DNA from: UBA9619 sp964630665
GTDB lineage: Bacteria > Pseudomonadota > Gammaproteobacteria > Arenicellales > UBA868
Length of the DNA: 32,262 bases
NCBI GenBank assembly: GCA_964630665.1
Contig: CAZVVN010000033.1
Coordinates: forward strand, 1 to 32,262
Reading direction: 5' to 3'
Position numbers and translations under genes: made by a program. This document shows positions 7,374 to 15,999 of this stretch, in pieces; position 1 is the stretch's first letter, and every line of letters begins with the position of its first letter. The notes below the pieces were generated by a model, which saw nothing but the letters and a program-made list of their open reading frames with translations, had not been told where the DNA came from and made no database searches.

Positions 7374-9269
7374 ATGCTGAAAATCAATAATCTCGCGCTG
7401 CGACGTGGAACAAGGTTGCTACTGGAGCGCGTTAATCTCGATGTGTTTCCGGGCCAGCGCCTTGGTTTGACCGGGGCCAATGGCTCGGGTAAGTCGAGTC
7501 TGTTTTCGGTCATAGCGGGACGGCTGGAAGCAGATCAGGGAAGTGTGACATTGCCGCGCGGTACGCTGATCAGTGAGGTCATGCAGGAGACGCCCCAGTC
7601 GGCAGACAGCGCAATTGAGTACGTGATTGACGGTGACCAGCAGTTCAGGGCGGTTGAACGCCACATCAGGCGTGCAGAGCAGGCCAACGATGGTACTCGG
7701 CTCGCCGAGTGGCACGACAATCTCGAGCAGATCGATGGATTCACGGTCTCGGCGCGCGCCGGGCAACTGCTGCACGGCCTGGGGTTTACTGCAAAAGAGC
7801 AGCGCCAGTCGGTCAACACTTTCTCCGGTGGCTGGCGTATGCGGCTGAATCTTGCCCAGTCACTGATGACACGGGCGGACCTGCTGCTGCTCGATGAGCC
7901 CACCAACCACCTCGACCTTGACGCCATGGTCTGGCTTGAGCGATGGTTGTCAGCCTATGACGGTATGGTGCTGGTGATCTCTCACGACCGCGAGTTTCTA
8001 GACCGCTCAGTCAGCCGAATCGCGCACATTGAAGGACTGACCTTGACTGTCTACGAGGGCAACTACAGCCAGGCGGAGAGTCGTCGTGCTGCAGCTCTTG
8101 AAGCTCAGCGCAAACAGCACGTCAGTCAGCAGAGGAAGATCGTACACATGCGCTCCTTCGTGGACCGGTTTCGCTACAAGGCTACCAAGGCGCGACAGGC
8201 CCAAAGCCGATTGAAAGCCCTGGAGCGCCTGGAGACTGTTCTGCCAGTCCATGAGCGCACGGCCTTCGTGTTCGAGTTTGAACCGGCAGAACAGATGCCC
8301 CACCAGCTGATTGATCTGGAGCGTGTGGACGCCGGTTACGACCATGCGATTTTATCCAACGTGAACTTTCGCCTGGCAGAAGGGGCGAGGATCGGTCTGT
8401 TGGGCAGAAACGGTGCCGGTAAGAGCACGCTGATGAAGGTACTGGCATCCCGTCTCGAGCCCTTGGCGGGAAGTTATACGTCCGCTGCGGGGATTCGCAT
8501 CGGTTACTTTGCCCAGCACCAGCTGGAGCTACTGGACCCGGAGCGATCGCCGCTTGAGCATCTGACCGAGCTTGCGGGGCAGGGCAATGACCGCCGATTG
8601 CGTGCTTTTCTGGGTCGATTCGGTTTCGGTGGCGATGCTGCGGGTGAACCGGTTGGACTGCGGTCGGGCGGTGAGAAGGCGCGGCTAGTGCTCGCGCTGA
8701 TCGTATATGCTAGACCGAATCTCCTGCTGCTGGATGAGCCCACCAATCATCTCGATATCGACATGCGCCAGTCCATATGCATGGCACTGCAGACCTACCG
8801 TGGTTGCCTGGTAGTCGTCGCCCACGACAGGCACTTGTTGCGACTGGTGGCTAACGAACTCTGGGTCATAGACGAGGGTAGGCTTCGGCCTTTTGAGGGG
8901 GATCTTGACGATTACGTTGGCTGGTTGCGAGCACGGCAGAGAAATCCGGAAGAGGGAAACGTGCCCCGGGGGGAGAAAAAGACAAAATCATCTCGGACTG
9001 TACGCCAGGACCGGGCCCGACAACGGGCGCAGGTCAAGCCGCTGAGGGATCAGGTGTCAAAGCTCGAGCAGGCGCTTAGCCAGACTGAAGAGCATCAGCA
9101 GTCGCTGGAGCAGAAACTGGCCGACCCGGATCTATACAATGAAAATAACCGGGAACAACTTCGGCAACTTTTATTCGAGCAAGCCCGAAACGCTGAGACC
9201 CGCCAGGAACTTGAGGCAAAGTGGCTGGAGGCGGCCGAGCGGCTCGATGAGGCCAGTGCAAACCGCTAG
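7374..9269 (+). CDS. yheS: ABC-F ATPase, YheS type
   Basis: Soluble ABC-F protein expected to act on the ribosome during translation rather than in transport. The 631-residue protein has two nucleotide-binding domains. NBD1 holds Walker A GANGSGKSS (34-42), signature FSGGWRMRLNLAQ and Walker B LLLLDEPTNHLDLD. NBD2 holds Walker A GRNGAGKST, signature RSGGEKARLVLAL and LLLLDEPTNHLDID. The linker contains the ABC-F interdomain helices with YKATKARQAQSRLKALER. The opening, the EYVIDGD segment and NBD2 resemble E. coli YheS (637 aa) closely. The C-terminal region (about 520-631) is charged and coiled-coil-like. There are no membrane segments. Start: first ATG, matching the conserved N-terminus, though without a visible Shine-Dalgarno. 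Confidence 0.95.
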   Translation: MLKINNLALRRGTRLLLERVNLDVFPGQRLGLTGANGSGKSSLFSVIAGRLEADQGSVTLPRGTLISEVMQETPQSADSAIEYVIDGDQQFRAVERHIRRAEQANDGTRLAEWHDNLEQIDGFTVSARAGQLLHGLGFTAKEQRQSVNTFSGGWRMRLNLAQSLMTRADLLLLDEPTNHLDLDAMVWLERWLSAYDGMVLVISHDREFLDRSVSRIAHIEGLTLTVYEGNYSQAESRRAAALEAQRKQHVSQQRKIVHMRSFVDRFRYKATKARQAQSRLKALERLETVLPVHERTAFVFEFEPAEQMPHQLIDLERVDAGYDHAILSNVNFRLAEGARIGLLGRNGAGKSTLMKVLASRLEPLAGSYTSAAGIRIGYFAQHQLELLDPERSPLEHLTELAGQGNDRRLRAFLGRFGFGGDAAGEPVGLRSGGEKARLVLALIVYARPNLLLLDEPTNHLDIDMRQSICMALQTYRGCLVVVAHDRHLLRLVANELWVIDEGRLRPFEGDLDDYVGWLRARQRNPEEGNVPRGEKKTKSSRTVRQDRARQRAQVKPLRDQVSKLEQALSQTEEHQQSLEQKLADPDLYNENNREQLRQLLFEQARNAETRQELEAKWLEAAERLDEASANR

Positions 9270-9447
9270 TTGAGCACTGGTTGCGTCGGAACGCAGGGCG
9301 GGAGGTCGTCCGGCTCAGGTCTTGCACAGTCCATACCCGCAAAGCGAGAATCCTGCCGGAACACCGAAGTCAGGCTTTGTCGGGTTGGTCGAATTTCCGA
9401 GAACATTCCGAACACTCAGCAAAGACACAGAAGCGGATGGAAAACGG

Positions 9448-10575
9448 ATGATTCCGGTAATCGATCTTTCGTGCCACCTCGACCACGGCGACCCGGCCAG
9501 CGCGATTCAACAATTGCGCGATGCAGCAGCCCAGGGAGGATTTTTTCAGGTCGTCGGGCATGGTGTGCCGCATGACCTGATTGACGAGGTACGTCTTGTT
9601 GCCAGGCGCTTCTTTGACCGTCCTCAGTCGGAAAAGTCAGCCGCCTGCTGTCTGTCGCTGGGGGAAGCTTCGAACTGGCGGGGCTATGAGCACTTCGCCG
9701 CGGACGGCAGGGAAGCGTTTGAGATCGGTCTGGAGTACACGGGCCAGGACAACACTGAAAAGCTGTTGCCGCTGCAAGGCGAGAATCGCTGGCCGGCGAA
9801 CGACCCAGACTTCAAGCGCACCATGTCGGCGTACCACGCCGAGACGGTGGCCTTCTCGCGACGGTTGCTGGGTGTAATGGCGCTGGCCCTCGGCCTTAAA
9901 GAGGGATATTTTGATACGCAAGTCAGGGAGCCGCTGGCCCAATTGCGGCTTTGGAATTACCCGCGAGACACGGGGCTCGCGCCACATAAGGATCACGGTT
10001 TTCTGACCGTGCTGCTGCAGGATGAGCAACGTGCCGGACTACAGGTGTTGCGCCGTGTCTTGCCATCACCAGCGCGCCGGCGTGAAGCGCGGGCTGGGTC
10101 AGAGACTCCAGAACCCGGTCTAGATCTGGAGTCGCACGACGTTGCCGAGGAGATTGCCGCCGCCCAGGCGGAGGGCCGAGGCGAAGAGAACTCTGTATGG
10201 CTGGATGTGCCGCTCATCCCTTATGCTTTTGTGATCAACGTCGGCCGGCTTTTCGAGATTTTTTCCCAGCAGGTGTTCCCTGCCACCATTCATCGGGTTC
10301 GATTCGCACCAGAGGCCGGGCACAAGTGGGAGATTCCCTTGTCCAGGATCTCTTTAGCGCTTTTCTTTGCTCCGGGCTGGGACGTGGTCATTGAACCGCC
10401 GCCAGAACTGCTGGTACCGGGTATCCCCAGGCCGCGGCCCGTTCAGTCGGGTCCGCACGTGCTGTTCGGCTATCGCTGGCAGCAGTACGTGAATACGGGC
10501 GAGATCGAGGACGTAGCCGCTGCCAAGCGCAGGGCGCTGGCGGAAACCGTAACGCTGACCAGAACCCCGACCTAG
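9448..10575 (+). CDS. 2-oxoglutarate/Fe(II) dioxygenase, isopenicillin N synthase-like
   Basis: Non-haem iron oxygenase expected to hydroxylate or otherwise oxidise a small molecule; the substrate is unknown. From the ATG at 9448 it has 375 residues. It starts with IPVIDLS, typical of the DIOX_N domain, followed by GFFQVVGHGV (31-40). The iron triad is H180-x-D182 (HKDHG) and H282 (IHRVRF); R300-I-S302 binds the 2OG carboxylate. Between GLQVL and WLDVP lies an insertion of about 45 residues rich in Arg, Glu and Ala (204-250), absent from typical members. An upstream in-frame start at 9322 would add 42 residues with no similarity to the family, and GGA lies 8 nt before 9448. It converges on the molybdenum hydroxylase operon with 36 nt between stops. 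Confidence 0.9.
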   Translation: MIPVIDLSCHLDHGDPASAIQQLRDAAAQGGFFQVVGHGVPHDLIDEVRLVARRFFDRPQSEKSAACCLSLGEASNWRGYEHFAADGREAFEIGLEYTGQDNTEKLLPLQGENRWPANDPDFKRTMSAYHAETVAFSRRLLGVMALALGLKEGYFDTQVREPLAQLRLWNYPRDTGLAPHKDHGFLTVLLQDEQRAGLQVLRRVLPSPARRREARAGSETPEPGLDLESHDVAEEIAAAQAEGRGEENSVWLDVPLIPYAFVINVGRLFEIFSQQVFPATIHRVRFAPEAGHKWEIPLSRISLALFFAPGWDVVIEPPPELLVPGIPRPRPVQSGPHVLFGYRWQQYVNTGEIEDVAAAKRRALAETVTLTRTPT

Positions 10576-10611
10576 GGCAAAAAGAGACTGAAAGTAATGA
10601 GCCCCGGTCGC

Positions 10612-12774
10612 TCACTCACTCAATGCGGTCGACCTTATTCTGTGGGAATCAAACGGCATTTGCGACAGACGCAGACCGCTGGCCCTGTAAATGGCATTGG
10701 CAATGGCGCCGCCCGCGGGCCCGCCGACGGCCTCCCCGGCTCCCAGAAAGGGTTCGCCGGGGCGGTCGACCAGCAGAGTCCGGACCTCGGGAATATTGTC
10801 GAATCGAATGATCGGGTAGCTCTCCCAGTCGCGGCTGGTGATCCCCTGTGAATCGTGGCTGACTGATTCGTAGAGACTCCAGCTCGCTGCCTGGATGAAC
10901 CCTCCTTCGAGTTGGGCTGTGAGGCCACTGGGGTCGACCACTTCACCTGCATCTGCGACGATCCAGGTACGGAGGAGCGTGACGCTGGCTTTTTCTGAGA
11001 TCTCCAGTTCAACACCGACTGCACAGTATGCGGCGGCATTCTTGTAACGGGCAAAGGCCATGCCTTGCCCCCTGCTTGGTTGGGAGCCAGACAGAGCGGT
11101 CTCCATCTGATCGGCCAGCAACTGGATGACGTGCTGGGCCCTGTTGTCGTCCAGGTGGCGCAGCCGGAACTCGACGGGTGAGATACCTGCCGCATCGGCC
11201 AGTTGATCCATGAAAGACTCGATGGCGACGACGTTGGCGAAGGCACCAAGTGTGCGCAGCGCCGAGGTTCGCAGCGGCAGATCGCGGACCAGATGTTTGA
11301 CCAGTCGTGGGTTAGGTAGGGTATACAGAGGCTCGAGGTTACGGTGGATACCAACGTGGGGCCCCATGGCCGGCTGTGGAGGAGTCTTTTCCAGCGGCAC
11401 TGCCCGGAATCTTGATGACAACAGCTTGCTGGCGGGGGAGCCGGTCCTGCCTGCCGCCGGCCGGCCCATGATGAAGGTATCTCCATAGCTTTCGTGCGAC
11501 CAGTCGACGATCCTACCGGCGGAATTCAGGCTGCCTTGAAGTTCACAGACCATAGCCGAGCCGTAGGGCTCCCAGGCATGTTCATCGTCGCGGGTCCACT
11601 TGAGCAGAACCGGTCTGCCGGGGATCATTGTGGCAATCAGTGATGCATCGAAGGCTGCGTCATCCGCACCGTTGTGGCCGTAGCAACCCGCCCCTGGCAT
11701 GAAAATCACGTGCACCATCTGCGGTGCGATCTGCAGGGCCTCTGCAAGCGCCTCGCGTAGCGGATAGATTCCCTGGCTGTGGGTGTAGACCCTCAGCCGG
11801 CCCTCATCATAAAGAGCGCACGCGGCCGACGGCCCGATGGCACCGTGCATCAGATAGGGTTTTTTGAAGCACCACTTGAGTGTGGCAGCTGCATCTGCAG
11901 GTGGTTCGGCCAGTGGCGGCACCGGCTTGGCGACCGGAGTGCCGCCGGTCGTCACCGGCAGGCTGAGCCTGTCATTTGACGCCAGTGCATCGTAGATGTC
12001 CCCGGTCGGCAGCTTGGAGGTGAGCGTCCAGCTGGCAGCCGCCGCGATGCGTTCGGCTGCCTTCACCGCAGCAAATTCATCAGCCGAAGCCACAGCCACG
12101 AAGCTGCCGTCCCGCACGACGCTGATGCCATCTTCGGAGAGCTGGCGGACCGTCGCTCTGTCCAGTTCCGTCAGTCTGGCGGTGTAACAGGGAGGCCGGA
12201 CCGGCCGCGCGTGAATCATCCCCGGCAGGACCATGTCGTGGACAAAAAGGGTTTTGCCGGCAACGATGTCGATCATACCCTTGGCAATGACTGGTCTGCC
12301 GATCCGCACGTGTGTGCCGGGGTCCTTGATGGGTACTGCCTGATCGACAGGAATACCGAACGGGCGATCGGCAACCAGCGACCAGTAGGAGATCTTGTCT
12401 TTGTGCCCGGCACAGTGAACCACGCCATCCTCGACCCTCAGCTCTAGCGGGTCGGTGTCCAGTAGCCGGCCAGCCAAGCCAAGCAGATGCCGGCGTGCGG
12501 TGGCACTGGCCAGGCGTATTGCAGTACCGGATTGCTGCATCGACATGCTGCTGGCTGTGTACCCCTCGTCGGGGGCCGTCCCGGTCTGTGCCGGTTTGAC
12601 GTCGATGCGCTCGTAGTCAACGTCCAGTTCCTCGGCAGCGATAATGGCCAGGGCCGTCGAGACGCGTTGACCGATGTCAACCTTACCGGTATGCACTATA
12701 ACCCGGCCTTCGCCGGTAAATTGGATCCACTGATCGACAGTGGGATGATTAACAATGCTGGGATGTTCCGTCAC
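10612..12774 (-). CDS. Molybdopterin-binding subunit of an IorB-type hydroxylase
   Basis: Large catalytic subunit of a xanthine-oxidase-family molybdenum hydroxylase, which hydroxylates N-heterocycles or aldehydes with water as oxygen source. It has 720 residues. The N-terminal part shows VHTGKVDIGQRVSTALAIIAAEELDV, typical of the IorB/nicotinate dehydrogenase branch. The C-terminus has GAGEAVGGPAGGAIANAI with the presumed catalytic Glu681. The product begins directly with the fold and no Tat signal is visible, unlike many IorB proteins. It lies 4 nt after the 2Fe-2S subunit, so translation is probably coupled. No FAD subunit is present nearby, consistent with the two-subunit IorAB arrangement in which electrons leave via the Fe-S protein to an unidentified acceptor. 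Substrate specificity cannot be read from sequence. Confidence 0.9.
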   Translation of the reverse strand: MTEHPSIVNHPTVDQWIQFTGEGRVIVHTGKVDIGQRVSTALAIIAAEELDVDYERIDVKPAQTGTAPDEGYTASSMSMQQSGTAIRLASATARRHLLGLAGRLLDTDPLELRVEDGVVHCAGHKDKISYWSLVADRPFGIPVDQAVPIKDPGTHVRIGRPVIAKGMIDIVAGKTLFVHDMVLPGMIHARPVRPPCYTARLTELDRATVRQLSEDGISVVRDGSFVAVASADEFAAVKAAERIAAAASWTLTSKLPTGDIYDALASNDRLSLPVTTGGTPVAKPVPPLAEPPADAAATLKWCFKKPYLMHGAIGPSAACALYDEGRLRVYTHSQGIYPLREALAEALQIAPQMVHVIFMPGAGCYGHNGADDAAFDASLIATMIPGRPVLLKWTRDDEHAWEPYGSAMVCELQGSLNSAGRIVDWSHESYGDTFIMGRPAAGRTGSPASKLLSSRFRAVPLEKTPPQPAMGPHVGIHRNLEPLYTLPNPRLVKHLVRDLPLRTSALRTLGAFANVVAIESFMDQLADAAGISPVEFRLRHLDDNRAQHVIQLLADQMETALSGSQPSRGQGMAFARYKNAAAYCAVGVELEISEKASVTLLRTWIVADAGEVVDPSGLTAQLEGGFIQAASWSLYESVSHDSQGITSRDWESYPIIRFDNIPEVRTLLVDRPGEPFLGAGEAVGGPAGGAIANAIYRASGLRLSQMPFDSHRIRSTALSE

Positions 12775-12778
12775 TGTT

Positions 12779-13240
12779 TTACCGACCTTTGATCAGGCGA
12801 TGAATCGCCGCTAACACCCGGCCCTGGCTGCCGCAGCGGCAGAGATGGGGGTACAGAGCTTTTTGTATGTCTACCTTTGTGGGATGGGCGTTATTGTTCA
12901 ATAAGGCAGTCGTCGCAATAACAATGCCCGGTGTACAAAACCCGCACTGGGCAGCACCTTCGTCGACAAAGACCTGTTGTACGCTGCTGAGAGTTGCTCC
13001 ATCAGAGAGGCCTTCCACGGTCACGATCTCTCGGCCGGTGAATTCGCTGGCGGCCCGTACGCAACTGAGCGTGGCCTGTCCGTCGACCAGCACGGCGCAG
13101 GCGCCACATTGCTCGCTGGTACAACCGACTTTCGTGCCGGTCAAGCGTAGCTGGTTCCGAAGCACGAAAACCAAAGGGGTCTCGGGTTCGGCTTCAGTGG
13201 TTCGCAACTGCCCGTTAACTTTGAGTCTTATTTTTGTCAC
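12779..13240 (-). CDS. 2Fe-2S subunit of an IorA-type hydroxylase
   Basis: Small electron-transfer subunit (153 residues) of the adjacent molybdenum hydroxylase. The plant-ferredoxin-type cluster ligands are C40, C45, C48 and C60 (CTSEQCGAC...LSC). The second all-helical cluster is bound by C99, C102, C134 and C136 (CGFCTPG...CRCG). The start is GTG at 13240, preceded by GGAGG at a rather long 12-nt spacing; an in-frame stop just upstream rules out extension. It is the first gene of a two-gene unit and diverges from the SMP-30 gene over about 148 bp. Confidence 0.94.
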   Translation of the reverse strand: MTKIRLKVNGQLRTTEAEPETPLVFVLRNQLRLTGTKVGCTSEQCGACAVLVDGQATLSCVRAASEFTGREIVTVEGLSDGATLSSVQQVFVDEGAAQCGFCTPGIVIATTALLNNNAHPTKVDIQKALYPHLCRCGSQGRVLAAIHRLIKGR

Positions 13241-13373
13241 AATGTGTCAACACCTCCGTAAGATTGGAACAATCTGGCGTCGGTGGCTGCAGTGCTGGTG
13301 GTGTAGCCGCATTTTATACAGCAATGGATCACGCTTGAGCTGCAATATTTTGAATACACTTCAGACCTCGATC

Positions 13374-13380
13374 TGAGGAG
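13374..13380 (+). promoter_or_regulatory. Ribosome binding site deciding the SMP-30 start
   Basis: TGAGGAG ends 8 nt before the ATG at 13389. It overlaps an in-frame GTG at 13380, so ATG 13389 (MTIIADGF) is the better start. Confidence 0.75.
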
Positions 13381-13388
13381 TGCCTCCG

Positions 13389-14227
13389 ATGACCATCATT
13401 GCTGACGGATTTGCTTTTCTTGAAGCACCTCGTTGGCACGATGGGCGGCTGTATTTCTCGGACATGGATGCCGGTTTTGTCTTTTCGTGGCACCCGGTGG
13501 ACGGAATACAGAAAATCGTTGAGGTGGTCCATCGGCCATCGGGTCTGGGCTGGGATGCCGATGGTCTTATGCTCATTGTTTCTATGGAAGACCGGCAATT
13601 GCTGCGCCTAGACGAGGGAAACTGACAACGGTGGCTGACCTGTCTGGCATAGCGACCTTTCATTGTAATGATATGGTGGTTGATGCCAGGGGCGGCGCTT
13701 ATATCGGTAATTTCGGTTCAAATTTCGAAGGCGCAGGCGCCAAAGGCCTGGTTCCGGCAAAACTCACCTACGTGGCGCCGGATGGTGACGTCCGCGTCGT
13801 TGCTGAGGATTTAGCGTTCCCGAACGGTGCGGTCATTACCCGTGACGGGCGTACCCTGATTATCGGTGAATCTTTCGCGGCACAGTTGACCGCTTTCGAT
13901 AGAAAAGAAGATGGTAGCCTCAGCAACCGGCGGGTCTGGGCAAGCGTTCCAGGTCGAGCACCAGATGGTTGTTGCCTTGATGTGCAGGGTGCCATCTGGA
14001 TGGCAAGTCCTGTCAGCAACGACTTTATCAGGATACTGGAAGGGGGCGAGATCACCGAGGTGATTGAAGTGGACCAAAAAGCGATTGCCTGTGTGCTGGG
14101 TGGCGACGATGGCAGGACGCTGTTTCTATTGACATCCAAGCATCTGGCCAGGAGACAGAACCTCAAGCTGCGCAGTGCGCGAATTGAAACTCGCCGTGTG
14201 ACTGTTCCGAGCGGGCACAGTCCATGA
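13389..14227 (+). CDS. SMP-30/gluconolactonase-like protein, split by a -1 frameshift
   Basis: Six-bladed propeller hydrolase family acting on sugar lactones or similar compounds. The first frame (13389-13625) encodes 78 residues including the metal-ligand Glu12 in FLEAPRW, then stops at TGA 13623-13625. The rest of the same protein continues in the -1 frame to 14227, with FPNGAV (Asn ligand) and RAPDGCCLD (Asp ligand) conserved and a normal family C-terminus. Joining the frames at 13616-13622 gives about 279 residues, the normal length. The junction is a canonical G GGA AAC slippery heptamer directly followed by the stop, so the break may be programmed frameshifting, a recent one-base loss in a G run, or a sequencing error. 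An internal GTG at 13631 could restart translation but would miss the first propeller strands. The gene is otherwise undecayed. Confidence 0.85.
13616..13622 (+). promoter_or_regulatory. GGGAAAC -1 slippery heptamer before a stop codon
   Basis: In the zero frame this reads G GGA AAC then TGA. Slippage by -1 re-pairs GGA to GGG and AAC to AAA and continues with CTG ACA ACG GTG into the remainder of the SMP-30 protein. The X XXY YYZ pattern fits exactly and its position is the only point needed to restore the protein. I found no strong downstream hairpin by eye, which weakens the programmed-shift reading. Confidence 0.5.
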
Positions 14228-14334
14228 CCATTCGCAAACCCGAAGTTGGGATCAGCAAGTGAAGAGAGACGAGCTGAGTTGAAAGTGGCCAAACAACGAC
14301 GCCTCTGAAAACCGGATCGGAATCAGCCTGGCAC

Positions 14335-14934
14335 ATGGACGACACACGCATCATGTACGGACAGAACGAGCTTGCTGTTCGTCGCGGAGTCAACGCAGAA
14401 GATGTTGTGCGCTCAGCACCTCCGGGATCTGAGCAGGCAAGAATCCTTGAGCTTCTTGAGAATCACCCTGATGCCTTGAATCGGACCTGTCGGCCCGGGC
14501 ACCTAACCGGTTCAGCGTTGGTGGTGGTCCCGGCCCATAACCGCTTCCTGGTGCTGTTTCACCGCAAATTACAGCGCTGGCTGCAGCCCGGCGGGCACGC
14601 CGATGGCGACGGTGATCTCGCCCGGGTTGCGTTACGCGAAGCGACTGAAGAGACGGGTATTGACGGCCTGCGCGTCGCGGAGCCGGCCATCGATCTCGAT
14701 ATCCATCTCGTTGACCCACCTGGAGAAGATCCTCATCAACACCATGACGTGCGATTTCTGGTTATCGCGCCAGCTGGTGCCGTGGCGGTCGGCAATCCGG
14801 AGTCCGAGGCACTGCGCTGGATTACGATCGAGCAGCTCGATGACGTCGGGGCGGATCAGGGGATGCATCGCCTAGCCAGTCGTGGACTGGCGCTTCTGTC
14901 GAGATTACGCCGCGAGAGAGTTGTGAATGAATAG
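14335..14934 (+). CDS. NUDIX hydrolase
   Basis: Hydrolyses a nucleoside diphosphate linked to another moiety, needing Mg or Mn; the substrate is unknown. The protein has 199 residues. The NUDIX box lies near 84-106 (GGHADGDGD...REATEETGI); the REATEETGI helix is intact, while the first conserved Glu of the G-x5-E motif is Gly. The N-terminal segment of about 60 residues precedes the catalytic fold and has no recognised domain. It follows the split SMP-30 gene on the same strand after 107 nt, and may share its transcript. Confidence 0.9.
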   Translation: MDDTRIMYGQNELAVRRGVNAEDVVRSAPPGSEQARILELLENHPDALNRTCRPGHLTGSALVVVPAHNRFLVLFHRKLQRWLQPGGHADGDGDLARVALREATEETGIDGLRVAEPAIDLDIHLVDPPGEDPHQHHDVRFLVIAPAGAVAVGNPESEALRWITIEQLDDVGADQGMHRLASRGLALLSRLRRERVVNE

Positions 14935-14959
14935 GTGTTGTCTGCAGGGATACCTGTCT

Positions 14960-14964
14960 GGAGG
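14960..14964 (+). promoter_or_regulatory. Strong ribosome binding site of the 41-codon ORF
   Basis: GGAGG with an 8-nt spacer before ATG 14973. It is one of the better Shine-Dalgarno matches in the window. Confidence 0.55.
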
Positions 14965-14972
14965 CGTCAGCG

Positions 14973-15098
14973 ATGAAGCCTCGTATCGGCAAGAATCTAT
15001 CGGCTGCGATTCTCGCAGTTTTATCTGAATCAGACCGATATGATGTAGAGGCGGTGGGAAAATCAGCGACGGGGATTCTTGACAGGGGTCTTGACTAA
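14973..15098 (+). CDS. Small hypothetical protein, 41 residues
   Basis: ATG-started frame beginning MKPRIGKNLSAAILAVLSES and ending ILDRGLD. It has an ideally placed GGAGG site but no recognised family. A mildly hydrophobic segment (residues 9-17) is too short for a membrane span. It begins 38 nt after the NUDIX stop, so it may be translated from the same message. It could also be the 5' remnant of a larger gene, since the following bases up to 15152 hold nothing recognisable. Confidence 0.4.
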   Translation: MKPRIGKNLSAAILAVLSESDRYDVEAVGKSATGILDRGLD

Positions 15099-15152
15099 GT
15101 ACCCCCGGCCGTCATTATCCTTCAGTGTCATCAGAGTTAGCCAGACCCTGTT

Positions 15153-15986
15153 CTAATGTTCAGAGAATGGGACGGCTTTCTCCAGTAGATAGACCATCTC
15201 CCCTACAGTGTCCTTAGGGCTGTGTGTGGGTAAAACACGCAAATTGAGGTCCAGTTTGTTGATCACCCAGGATAGAAATTTATCAAAAGATAAACGATTC
15301 CAGACGTGTACATGTATGCTGCGTTCTCGATGAAAGTCGTAAAGCCGTTTCCGTGTGAACAGGTTAAGCGGGAGTTTGTTACCGTTGTAATAATCTAGAG
15401 GCAGATTGTTTTCGAGAAAATAACGAGCCACTTCAGGGTGGGGTTGGTCGACGACTTCTTTGTTTCGAAGAAAATCACGCATGTGAGCATTACTTATTGT
15501 TGACTCACCTCTTTGATAATCATGCCACAAGTGTTTTTGAGTGGTGAGTGTGCGTTGGCGGTCGAACGTATGGTCGCGATCCGGGACCGTCAGAAATAAT
15601 TTCGCGCCATCTTTAAGAATCATACTGCAGCCTTGGAGAAACTGGATGGGATTTACCAGATGTTCGATGAAATGGTTGGCAATGATGAAATCAAATGCAT
15701 ATTGCCTCAGTCCAGTCAGGGCTTTGTGGTCGTTGAAGTCGACAATCAGATTCGGTTCAACAATGTTCTGTGCAATGTCTCGGAGTTCCGGGAAAAGCAC
15801 TAGGGCCTCTTCTTTGCTGAGACGGTCTGCATAAACAACCGAAGCTTTTTCTGGGTTGATGGGAAGGGGGTTGTTGAGCGGGCCGAACTCTACACCGTGT
15901 CCCTCAAGATGGGAGATCGCCAGATTTTCCTTCAGGGTCAAATTTGGGCTGGATGTGGCAGTGAGGGCATTGGTTGTTGTACCCAT
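15153..15986 (-). CDS. SAM-dependent methyltransferase (class I)
   Basis: The 277-residue protein has a class I methyltransferase core: motif I-like HGVEFGPLNNPLPI (29-42), an acidic strand end LIVDFND, and the post-motif FIIANHFIEHL typical of methyltransferase type 11 relatives, followed by LKDGAKLFLTVPD. The C-terminal third (about 170-277) is an extension with aromatic and basic residues often seen in methyltransferases near glycosyltransferases; no such genes are nearby. Its substrate is unknown. The gene is visibly AT-richer than its neighbours, suggesting acquisition. The start lies 13 nt after the stop of the DUF385 gene, so cotranscription is possible. The ATG start is first in frame. 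Confidence 0.78.
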   Translation of the reverse strand: MGTTTNALTATSSPNLTLKENLAISHLEGHGVEFGPLNNPLPINPEKASVVYADRLSKEEALVLFPELRDIAQNIVEPNLIVDFNDHKALTGLRQYAFDFIIANHFIEHLVNPIQFLQGCSMILKDGAKLFLTVPDRDHTFDRQRTLTTQKHLWHDYQRGESTISNAHMRDFLRNKEVVDQPHPEVARYFLENNLPLDYYNGNKLPLNLFTRKRLYDFHRERSIHVHVWNRLSFDKFLSWVINKLDLNLRVLPTHSPKDTVGEMVYLLEKAVPFSEH

Positions 15987-15999
15987 GGCAGATGGACGG

